Shown here piece after piece: positions 5,404 to 11,247 of a DNA stretch of 11,247 nucleotides. The number at the start of each line of letters is the position of its first letter. The stretch's first letter is position 1. Both the position numbers and the translations under genes were made by a program. The notes below the pieces were generated by a model, which was not told the DNA's origin, did not search any database, and saw only the letters and a list, made by a program, of their open reading frames with translations. The stretch is from JBAZOJ01 sp041648755 (lineage in GTDB: Bacteria > Planctomycetota > B143-G9), in contig JBAZOJ010000114.1 of the NCBI GenBank assembly GCA_041648755.1, positions 1-11,247 of the forward strand, written 5' to 3'.

Positions 5404-6636
5404 TTAACTTGCCTCTTCCATCTCGCACTTGAGGCTGTCCAGCAGTATGAATGGGTTCGATGCGCTTTCAACGATATTATACAGCCTCAATTTCGCGCGC
5501 GTTATAGCGCCTCCACCCCACTTTAGTTCTATGGCGTCCATCGCCTGGTCGAGCCGCTTTGTCCGCTGCGCTTCGGTCATCAGGTGCGGGGCCGTCACCT
5601 GCTCGATATTCGTCACGCCCACCCCCACGAGCCTTATCGGCTGTTCGATCTTTATGCCCCGGAGGAGGTCCAGCGCCGTGTAGTAAATGTCCTCGTCGAT
5701 ATCCGTGGGGAAGGGGATTTTCTGGTTGCGCGTGAAGCTGTGCATATCGGCCCAGCGCACACGGAGCACGACCGTGGAGCCCGCGATGTTCTTCGCCCGC
5801 ATCCGCATTCCCACGCAGTGAGACAGCAGCAGCAGGTGGGCGCTGACGTGTTCGAGGTCGGTGGTGTTGCGGTCGAGGGTTGTCGAGTTGGATACGGTCT
5901 TTGGCAGGAAGATGCCTGACACGTCGCTGAAATCGTAACCGTTGGAGAGCAGCCACAGCGTTCTTCCGACCTTGCCGAACATCCGGTGCAGTTTGTACTC
6001 GTTGCACTGCGCCAGGTCGCCCAGCGTGAAAATGCCCTGCGCGTTAAGGACAATCTGGGTTTTAGGGCCGATGCCGATCATCTTTTCGACCGCAAGCGGG
6101 TCAAGGAACTCGCGCTCACTGCCGGGCTCGACAACCACAAGGCCGTCAGGCTTTTCGATGTCTGATGCTATTTTGGAGATAACGCGGCTCGCGGAGCAGC
6201 CGACGGAGACGGTGAGGTTGGTTTCGGTGCGGACGCGTTCCTTGACCAGCCGCCCTATCTCCGGAGCCGGGCCGAAGATCCGCTGACTTCCGGTAACCTC
6301 GACGAACGCCTCGTCAATGGAATAGACCTCCACGCGGGGGGAGAAGTCGCGCAGGATGCTGATGAGCTTTTCGGAAGCCTCGATGTATCGCCGGTAGCGC
6401 GGACGCTGAAAGACGGCGTTGGGGCAGAGCATCGCGGCCTGCCGGACCGGCATTCCGGCCTTTATGCCGAATATCTTGGCCTCGTAGGATGCGGCACAGA
6501 CGACCGAGCGCGTGCCGGGATCGCCGCCGACAATGACGGGACGGCCCTGCAGCTCAGGGAAATCGGCGATTTCCACGGACGCGAAGAAGGCGTCCATATC
6601 GCAGTGGAGGATAGCTCTCGGCCAGTGTCCGTTCAT
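5404..6636 (-). CDS. dinB: DNA polymerase IV (Y-family translesion polymerase)
   Basis: The 410-residue protein synthesises DNA across lesions. The palm motif HCDMDAFFASVE (residues 11-22) gives the first catalytic aspartate D13 and a steric-gate phenylalanine at F18. SYEAK..GIKAGM (50-62) contacts the incoming nucleotide. YSIDEAFVEV (105-114) supplies D108 and E109. VSVGCSASRVISKIASD is the usual finger/palm segment. IGIGPKT with a helix-hairpin-helix follows, and then the little-finger domain. The length is in the range of full polymerases. The C-terminus (NPFILLDSLKCEMEEAS) shows no obvious QLxLF-type clamp-binding motif. The frame is open up to a TTG at 6672, but that codon lies inside the -35 box, so ATG 6636 is chosen. 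No Shine-Dalgarno is seen, and a consensus-like promoter ends 7 nt before this ATG. No LexA-type box was recognised. It leads a two-gene unit with the CoA-binding protein. Confidence 0.96.
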   Translation of the reverse strand: MNGHWPRAILHCDMDAFFASVEIADFPELQGRPVIVGGDPGTRSVVCAASYEAKIFGIKAGMPVRQAAMLCPNAVFQRPRYRRYIEASEKLISILRDFSPRVEVYSIDEAFVEVTGSQRIFGPAPEIGRLVKERVRTETNLTVSVGCSASRVISKIASDIEKPDGLVVVEPGSEREFLDPLAVEKMIGIGPKTQIVLNAQGIFTLGDLAQCNEYKLHRMFGKVGRTLWLLSNGYDFSDVSGIFLPKTVSNSTTLDRNTTDLEHVSAHLLLLSHCVGMRMRAKNIAGSTVVLRVRWADMHSFTRNQKIPFPTDIDEDIYYTALDLLRGIKIEQPIRLVGVGVTNIEQVTAPHLMTEAQRTKRLDQAMDAIELKWGGGAITRAKLRLYNIVESASNPFILLDSLKCEMEEAS

Positions 6637-6643
6637 ACATCCA

Positions 6644-6672
6644 ATTATGGCGCCTTGTTGCCAAATTGTCAA
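6644..6672 (-). promoter_or_regulatory. dinB promoter, apparently giving a leaderless transcript
   Basis: On the minus strand, TTGACA (6672-6667) is followed by exactly 17 nt and CATAAT (6649-6644). Only 7 nt separate the -10 hexamer from ATG 6636, so transcription should start at or within a base or two of the start codon. There is no room for a Shine-Dalgarno sequence and none is visible. Confidence 0.75.
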
Positions 6673-6774
6673 ATAGCGGTCGTGGAAAATGGTGTCAGTC
6701 GGGCAAAACGGCTGCTAAATGGCCTGTAATGGCTTGTGTGTGACGTTGCCAGAATGCAAATACAGGGGCAGGGC

Positions 6775-8127
6775 CTACACTTTTGTGTGGAACCAGTCGC
6801 GGCGCAGGAAACGCACGCCCGTGACAGCGCAGAACAGCAGGAAGTAAGCGAATTCCGCGTTGTAAGCTCCCACGATACCGGCGTTCCACTGGATTCCGAA
6901 CAGCCAGGCGGCGTACAAGTAGGTCACGCAGCACAGCGTTTCGACGATGAGGATGTAGATGACATTGCCAGCGCCCTCGAGCGCGCAGGAGAAGATGACG
7001 CCTGCAGGGGCCATCAGCAGGAAGAAGCTCGCGAGCCTGAACGTCTCCACGGCGACGTAAGCTACCGCCTGGTCCTCGGTGAACACACGAGCGATGAAAG
7101 GTGCGAAGGCCTGCAGGGCCGCGTACATAATGCCCACGACCCCGATGGCCAGCGCGATGCCGCGCCATGTGTTCTTTTCGGCTTCCTCGGGGCGGCCCTC
7201 GCCGATATTGCGGCTTACGAGGGAACTCACCGCCACGCCGATGCCAAGGACAGGCATGAATACCAGGTTGAAGACGGTGCGCGAGATGTTCGACACGGCG
7301 AAGTCCACGGTGCCGATGGATTCCGCAATGCGGAAAAACACCAGGTAGCAACTGAGGCTGACGAGGTTGCGTATGCCTGACGCGAACGACAGCTTGATGA
7401 TGCCGCGGCAGATCTTCCACGAAAGGTTGCCGAGTTTCATCAGCCCGAACGTCGTGCGGAACGACGGCAGGAAGATCACCGGAATGTAATAGGCCAGTTC
7501 GACGAACAGCGCCACCGTTCCGGCTATGGCCGCTCCCTGCAGGCCCAATTCGGGGAATCCGAACATCCCGAACACCAGCGCGAAGTCCAGGAATATGTTT
7601 GCCGCCACTCGCAGTCCGGAGCCGATGAGGAAATGCACCGTCCGGCCGACTCCCGCGAAGAAGCCACGGTAGGCCGCCGCCAGGATGAACGGGAAAACGC
7701 CCAGCATCTTGACCGCCAGGAAAGGCTGTCCCAACTCGCGCAATTCCTGAGTTCCGAACAGCAGCCGCGACATCGATCCAGCCGTGAGGACTCCCAGGGT
7801 CGTGAACACGATACCGACGATAAGGGCGAGCACCAGCGAGTTGTCGAGCACCGCTCCGGCTCCCCGGTTGTCGCCTTCGCCGAACCTGCGCGCGGAAATA
7901 ACCTGGCAGCCGACGTTCAAGCCTGCCAGGGTCAGTGCAACCACCAGCAGGGCGACATCGCCGATTCCGGCAACTCCCTGCGCCGATGGGGACACGCGCC
8001 CGACCACGGCGGTATCGACCGCCAGAAGGAGGGTGAACGACGTCATCCCGAACACCACTGGCCAGGCTATTCCGATGATGTCTTTGGAGCCGGTGATTAA
8101 TGAACGAATTCCTGCGATTGGATTCAC
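6775..8127 (-). CDS. MATE family multidrug/Na+-coupled efflux transporter
   Basis: The 450-residue membrane protein has about twelve hydrophobic segments in two similar halves, as in the MatE family. The first half starts DIIGIAWPVVFGMTSFTLLL and has the typical AVDTAVVGRVS loop, then GCQVISARRFGEGD. The second half repeats this pattern with FGIRNL-like FASGIRNLVSLSCYLVFF, then LGIGVAVSSLVSRNIGEGRP and a CALEGAGN loop. Members export cationic drugs or metabolites using Na+ or H+ gradients; the substrate cannot be read from the sequence. The start is assigned to GTG 8127, since the next methionine is residue 27 and lies within the first membrane segment. No Shine-Dalgarno is visible, and TATAAT lies 8 nt upstream. 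It diverges from the gene at 8202. About 100 bp, without a clear terminator, separate its stop from the dinB promoter. Confidence 0.93.
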   Translation of the reverse strand: MNPIAGIRSLITGSKDIIGIAWPVVFGMTSFTLLLAVDTAVVGRVSPSAQGVAGIGDVALLVVALTLAGLNVGCQVISARRFGEGDNRGAGAVLDNSLVLALIVGIVFTTLGVLTAGSMSRLLFGTQELRELGQPFLAVKMLGVFPFILAAAYRGFFAGVGRTVHFLIGSGLRVAANIFLDFALVFGMFGFPELGLQGAAIAGTVALFVELAYYIPVIFLPSFRTTFGLMKLGNLSWKICRGIIKLSFASGIRNLVSLSCYLVFFRIAESIGTVDFAVSNISRTVFNLVFMPVLGIGVAVSSLVSRNIGEGRPEEAEKNTWRGIALAIGVVGIMYAALQAFAPFIARVFTEDQAVAYVAVETFRLASFFLLMAPAGVIFSCALEGAGNVIYILIVETLCCVTYLYAAWLFGIQWNAGIVGAYNAEFAYFLLFCAVTGVRFLRRDWFHTKV

Positions 8128-8135
8128 GGGGCGGA

Positions 8136-8141
8136 ATTATA
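8136..8141 (-). promoter_or_regulatory. -10 element of the MATE gene
   Basis: TATAAT reads from 8141 to 8136 on the minus strand, 8 nt before the GTG start at 8127. I see no convincing -35 hexamer at the expected distance. The position implies a leaderless or nearly leaderless mRNA. Confidence 0.5.
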
Positions 8142-8189
8142 GGTTCCTTTACCCTCAAGGCACGTAACAGACCCGGACACGCAACGGTG

Positions 8190-8195
8190 TATAAT
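8190..8195 (+). promoter_or_regulatory. -10 element of the TPR/LytM-like protein gene
   Basis: TATAAT is preceded by GGTG and followed by only 6 nt (CGTAGT) before ATG 8202. No clear -35 is seen. The start site would fall on or next to the ATG, again pointing to a leaderless transcript. It faces away from the MATE -10 element, with 48 bp between the two hexamers. Confidence 0.55.
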
Positions 8196-8201
8196 CGTAG
8201 T

Positions 8202-9317
8202 ATGCCACTCCGCCTCGCGGTTCTTGTTCTTGCTCTGGCTGTTGCTTCCTCCGGCCTGTGCTGGGCCGAGAAGGTGCAGTTCACAGACGGCACGAACTGC
8301 GACGGCGAGCTCACCTGCGACGGAACGCAACTGTCCCTTCGGTCGGGCGACAAGATCCTGAAGTTCGACAAGCTCAAAGTCACCGGGATCACCGACCGGG
8401 CCGACACGTACACGGAGTATCGCAGGCGCTACGACGCCTGCCCGCAGCGCTCAGTGGAGAACTTGTCAGCCCTTGCGCGGTGGTGCGAAGAGCATTTTCT
8501 CATCCCGGAGGCGAGGGAGATCTACGACCGCATCCTGACCTTAGAGCCCGACAACTATGCCGCGCGTACGCTCCTTGGCTACGTGCGCGACCGCGAATCC
8601 TGGCGGCGTTTCCCCGAGGCCGAGTACCGCGACCGTGAAGCCCGCCTGCGGGTGGGCGATGTAAAGGGCTACGAGGACCTTGCAACATGGTGCGCTGCCA
8701 GCGGCGTATCGGGGGGGCTGAAAGATTGCAGCTTCTATATCCTGCGGCTTGATGCATTTCACGTAAATGCCTTGAAGTGGGCTCGGCCCTTCCTTGAGCA
8801 GGAGAAGATATCCCTGCCTGCCGCGCCATTGGATGAATTCACCGTTGCGAGCCTTGGCCCGGTCGGGGCAGCAAGCGCGTTCGAGTTGTTTTCCGTGCGG
8901 CTGGCCGGGGTTGACGGCTCGTCGCTGCTGGGGCGTCCTGTAACTTCACCGGTGGCTGGCCGCGTGGAGTACGCATCCGCGCAATGGCCCGACCTGCCGG
9001 ACGGGGAAAAGGAAGCGTCCGCGCGGGAGAATTTCGTGCTGATACGAGTGGGCTCGCGGCTGGTCTATATCGGAGGATTCGCCCTCGATGGATTTGCCGC
9101 GACCACCGGTGCCGATGTAACGCCGGGCGCGGCCCTGGGACGTGTTGGCAGGCCGATGGGTGGAGCGCCGGGGGTTATCCTGCGGGTGCTTGACGAGGAT
9201 CGTTTTTCCACGCCGGTTTTCCTGGCGCATTGCTACATAGGGTCAAGGGACGGATACGTTGAGGCGAACGACCATCCGCTTGCCGCGGGTGAGACGATAA
9301 GGAACTCGAAGCCGTAG
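8202..9317 (+). CDS. Secreted TPR protein with a degenerate LytM/M23-like C-terminal domain
   Basis: The 371-residue protein begins with a clear signal peptide, MPLRLAVLVLALAVASSGLC, with likely cleavage after WA. A short beta segment follows (VQFTDGTNCDGELTCDGTQL), then a TPR-like helical region at about residues 86-128 (ARWCEEHFLIPEAREIYDRI, LTLEPDNYAARTLLGYV). The C-terminal part, about residues 245-340, resembles the beta-barrel of M23/LytM peptidases: SPVAGRVEYA, NFVLIRVGSRLVYIGGF, VTPGAALGRVG and GVILRVLDED occur in the usual order. The histidine and aspartate zinc ligands of active enzymes (including the HxH motif) are absent, so a structural or binding role is more likely than cleavage of peptidoglycan. 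The frame is open upstream to 8100, but ATG 8202 is supported by the signal peptide and by TATAAT 6 nt before it. It heads a plus-strand run with the next two genes. Confidence 0.8.
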   Translation: MPLRLAVLVLALAVASSGLCWAEKVQFTDGTNCDGELTCDGTQLSLRSGDKILKFDKLKVTGITDRADTYTEYRRRYDACPQRSVENLSALARWCEEHFLIPEAREIYDRILTLEPDNYAARTLLGYVRDRESWRRFPEAEYRDREARLRVGDVKGYEDLATWCAASGVSGGLKDCSFYILRLDAFHVNALKWARPFLEQEKISLPAAPLDEFTVASLGPVGAASAFELFSVRLAGVDGSSLLGRPVTSPVAGRVEYASAQWPDLPDGEKEASARENFVLIRVGSRLVYIGGFALDGFAATTGADVTPGAALGRVGRPMGGAPGVILRVLDEDRFSTPVFLAHCYIGSRDGYVEANDHPLAAGETIRNSKP

Positions 9318-9351
9318 CGCAGTAGCTGCTTGTGGTTGACAGTCGCGATAT

Positions 9352-9358
9352 GGAGGAG
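9352..9358 (+). promoter_or_regulatory. Shine-Dalgarno site that fixes the start of the Cache lipoprotein
   Basis: GGAGGAG lies 3 nt before ATG 9362 (GGAGG core 5 nt before). An earlier in-frame GTG at 9332 has no such site and would put extra residues before the lipoprotein signal peptide. Confidence 0.75.
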
Positions 9359-9361
9359 TTT

Positions 9362-10267
9362 ATGAATTCTCTCAGAACGGCGGCCTGTTTGAGGTTGATC
9401 TCGCTGGCCCTGCTTATTTCGGGCGGGCTGATGTTGTGCGGCTGCGCCCCGGCGGGCCCCGACGGTCAGGCCCCCAAATCGGCCAATGTCGGGCCATACA
9501 ATGATCTGGCCACGGCTGCGGCCGCCCTTTGCGACGCCCATATCAGCAATATGCTGGGTTCGCTTTCCATCGTAGCGGCATCGGCCAGGCCCGCGTCGGA
9601 TGAGCTGCAATTCCCGAAGGCAATTGTCGCCGAAATGGTCAACGTGATCTCGCCCGAGCTGGTCTGGTTCGCCCGGTCGGGAAGGTGGCTCAAGCTGAAG
9701 CCGCAGTTGTCCGAGATCGCATCCAGGAATGTGCCCGCAGCTTTGTGGGTGGCCGACGGCGAGGGCCGGTATTACACGGTTGACGGGGGGCTCGCGAAGC
9801 AGACCCTCACGGATCGGAGCTACTGGCCGTACCTGAAGGCCGGGCGAACGATCCGGGGCGCGCTGGTTGTGAGCAAATCCACGGGGAAGAAGTCGGCCGT
9901 CGTCGCTGTTCCGATCATGGGCGAAGGTGGGGTCATGCAGGGACCCGTGATGGTCGGCGCGGTCGGGGCATCCATCTATCTCGAGGAGCTTGGCGCGAGG
10001 ATCGTGGCGGAGCTTGGCCTGCGCGACGACGAGATCTTCTTCGGCATTGACGAAACGGGCGAGACCCTTATGCACCGTGCCGCTTCCCGGTTGTTCGAGA
10101 ACCCGGCGGAGCAGGGCAGTCCGTCCCTTGCGCGGGCGATAGGCAGGATGAGGAGCTATCGCTGGGGAACCATCGAGTACGAGTTCGACGGCTCGACCCG
10201 GCTCTGTGCGTTTGCGTCGACCGCCATCACCCCCTGGAAGATAGCGGTGGGGAAGATGGAGAAGTAG
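9362..10267 (+). CDS. Cache-domain lipoprotein
   Basis: The 301-residue protein starts with a lipoprotein signal peptide: a hydrophobic core (LRLISLALLISGGLML) ends in the lipobox L25-C26-G27-C28, so C28 is the predicted lipidated residue. The middle has the pattern of a periplasmic Cache-type sensor fold: WVADGEGRYYTVDGG at about residue 129, LTDRSYWPYLKAGRTIRGAL, then VSKSTGKKSAVVAVPIMGEG and VMVGAVGASIYLEEL, followed by DETGETLMH. Cache domains usually bind small molecules in chemoreceptors, histidine kinases and cyclases. Here no membrane-spanning or signalling domain follows, so it would be a free-standing surface or periplasmic binding or sensing lipoprotein. It lies 44 bp behind the LytM-like gene and 44 bp ahead of the next gene, in the same direction. 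The ligand is unknown. Confidence 0.82.
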   Translation: MNSLRTAACLRLISLALLISGGLMLCGCAPAGPDGQAPKSANVGPYNDLATAAAALCDAHISNMLGSLSIVAASARPASDELQFPKAIVAEMVNVISPELVWFARSGRWLKLKPQLSEIASRNVPAALWVADGEGRYYTVDGGLAKQTLTDRSYWPYLKAGRTIRGALVVSKSTGKKSAVVAVPIMGEGGVMQGPVMVGAVGASIYLEELGARIVAELGLRDDEIFFGIDETGETLMHRAASRLFENPAEQGSPSLARAIGRMRSYRWGTIEYEFDGSTRLCAFASTAITPWKIAVGKMEK

Positions 10268-10311
10268 GGCGTGGGAGTGAGGCTCCGGCCAGAAAGCGAG
10301 GAGATGGAAGA

Positions 10312-11247
10312 ATGATGCTGCGGAATCGGATCCTGCTACTGCTTTCCATCGCAATCATCGCCGTCATTGCGGCAATCACCGCGGGGTACCTTTCATTGAG
10401 CCCGCAGCCGGTTCCTACTCCGAAGGCTGGAGAGAGTATTTCCCCATCTCCTCAGGCGCCTTCGGCATTCACTGAGCCCAAGTGGTTTCCCATCGACGAT
10501 TGCGTGGCAGGCGTGGAGATGAAGAAGCAGACACCGGAAGCGTTCGCCCTGCTCACATCGCAGAGCTGCGTGAAGCGCGAGGGTTCTCTGATTTCTCCGT
10601 GGAATCCATGTGAATCGGGGATTCTCTCCGACGGCTCGTTCATAGTCGGTCTAAACTGCTATGACGCAGCGGACGGCATCTGCCGCTGGAGATGCCCAAT
10701 CACAGGCGAGGACGACTACACAATGTACCTCGATGCCGGGCGGAAGGTCGGATATTACTACGTATCGAAGTCGCTATACCGCGCGGATTTCGCCATCCGT
10801 GAATGGACGCTCGTGACGAATCTGGCGGAACTCGTCATCCCTGCGCAGGTCTCCTCGCTTAGGGAAGTCGATCTCAGGAATTGGCGACTCCTCCTTGTCA
10901 GGAATGGGTTTGCGTACTTCGGCGCCTATTACGCGACTGGCACAGCAGTGCTGAAACTGGAGCTTGCGACCAATTCGATTTCGCTGTCGGACACAGTGAT
11001 TTCCAGCGAAGGTCACGGACTGTACGATGCGGCTCCGCTTGCCCCGGATTCGTATCTCTGCCAGTTCAGCACTTCGCGGGCTTTTGGCCCGGAGTTCCCG
11101 GCTCTTGCCATCAGGGACTTATCGCGTCCCGGTGTTAACCTTCTCGAGGCCAACGCGTCTCTTTGTGCGCTGCGTTCGTCTGACGGGCATCTCTTCCTCT
11201 CGTACGATTCAGGGGAGGAGGAACTGGTGGAAATGGCGCCTGGTCAA
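10312..11247 (+). CDS. Membrane-anchored extracytoplasmic protein of unknown function, cut by the right edge
   Basis: The frame runs from ATG 10312 (a second ATG follows at once) to the end of the window without a stop: 312 codons are visible and the 3' end is missing. GAGGAG at 10298-10303 lies 8 nt before the ATG. The N-terminus is a hydrophobic segment (RILLLLSIAIIAVIAAITAG) that is either a signal anchor or an uncleaved signal peptide. It is followed by a proline/serine-rich linker (PQPVPTPKAG, SPSPQAPS) that suggests a stalk. The region at about residues 63-125 has seven cysteines (including CYDAADGICRWRC), compatible with disulfides outside the cytoplasm. The rest is beta-rich (LLLVRNGFAYFGAYY, DGHLFLSYDSGEEELVEM) and could be a propeller-like fold. 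I do not recognise a family. It belongs with the two preceding genes by direction and spacing. Confidence 0.8.
   Translation, partial: MMLRNRILLLLSIAIIAVIAAITAGYLSLSPQPVPTPKAGESISPSPQAPSAFTEPKWFPIDDCVAGVEMKKQTPEAFALLTSQSCVKREGSLISPWNPCESGILSDGSFIVGLNCYDAADGICRWRCPITGEDDYTMYLDAGRKVGYYYVSKSLYRADFAIREWTLVTNLAELVIPAQVSSLREVDLRNWRLLLVRNGFAYFGAYYATGTAVLKLELATNSISLSDTVISSEGHGLYDAAPLAPDSYLCQFSTSRAFGPEFPALAIRDLSRPGVNLLEANASLCALRSSDGHLFLSYDSGEEELVEMAPGQ

Noticed and set aside
6637..6672. Extended dinB N-terminus starting at TTG 6672
   Set aside because: The TTG is part of the -35 hexamer, so it would not be transcribed from this promoter. The conserved Y-family N-terminus begins just after ATG 6636.
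6673..6774. Possible terminator between the MATE gene and dinB
   Set aside because: There are short GGCC and GCCATT repeats but no stable hairpin followed by a T run on the relevant strand.
8100..8201. Extended N-terminus of the LytM-like protein starting at 8100
   Set aside because: It would overlap the MATE start and put 34 residues ahead of a clear signal peptide. The promoter points to ATG 8202.
6695..8413. 572-codon minus-strand frame overlapping the MATE gene
   Set aside because: It is an Arg/Pro/Gly-rich shadow frame over a high-GC gene. The MATE reading has membrane segments and family motifs.
9233..10354. 373-codon minus-strand frame opposite the Cache lipoprotein gene
   Set aside because: The composition is typical of antisense high-GC shadow frames. 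The plus strand has a Shine-Dalgarno, a lipobox and domain motifs.

Overview
The window is bacterial chromosome of high GC content; sampled coding lines run near 60-65% G+C. Predicted signal peptides, one lipoprotein and a secreted TPR/LytM-like protein point to an envelope-rich, probably didermic bacterium. No rRNA, tRNA or phylum-specific gene is present. The intergenic repeats built on a CAGGATNNN-type 9-base sub-period, and the WG-repeat and sulfatase-modifying-type (FGE) relics, would fit one of the large-genome lineages such as Planctomycetota, Lentisphaerota, Hydrogenedentota or Armatimonadota, but this is only an impression.

Layout. Positions 1-859 hold the 3' part of a WG-repeat protein gene (+). 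Positions 860-1388 have no intact gene. They hold scattered forward copies of an intergenic repeat and the last 17 codons of a formylglycine-generating-enzyme-like gene on the minus strand. A large secreted protein of unknown function (1389-3170, minus) follows, with a strong promoter and a leader of about 95 nt. Positions 3301-5003 are dominated by the repeat: array A has five cores spaced exactly 75 bp, pointing forward, and array B has six cores spaced about 96 bp, pointing backward. Between them lies a GxxExxY/PD-(D/E)xK-type protein gene (3969-4364, minus), bracketed by a ~90-bp imperfect direct duplication that contains the forward-to-reverse junction. Array B stops 10-20 bp from the stop codon of the next gene.

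The right half is gene-dense. dinB (DNA polymerase IV) and a small CoA-binding protein form a minus-strand operon with a 10-bp gap. A MATE-family transporter (minus) and a secreted TPR/LytM-like protein (plus) diverge from a 74-bp region. The plus-strand unit continues with a Cache-type lipoprotein and then a membrane-anchored Cys-containing protein cut by the right edge; both gaps in this run are 44 bp. All three products are exported or membrane-bound, so they may act together at the envelope.

Two themes stand out. First, the inverted repeat system around the GxxExxY gene looks like a composite or mobile arrangement. Second, dinB, the MATE gene and the LytM-like gene each have a -10-like hexamer only 6-8 nt before the start codon and no Shine-Dalgarno sequence, which suggests leaderless mRNAs. 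The other genes with visible upstream sequence carry good Shine-Dalgarno sites.
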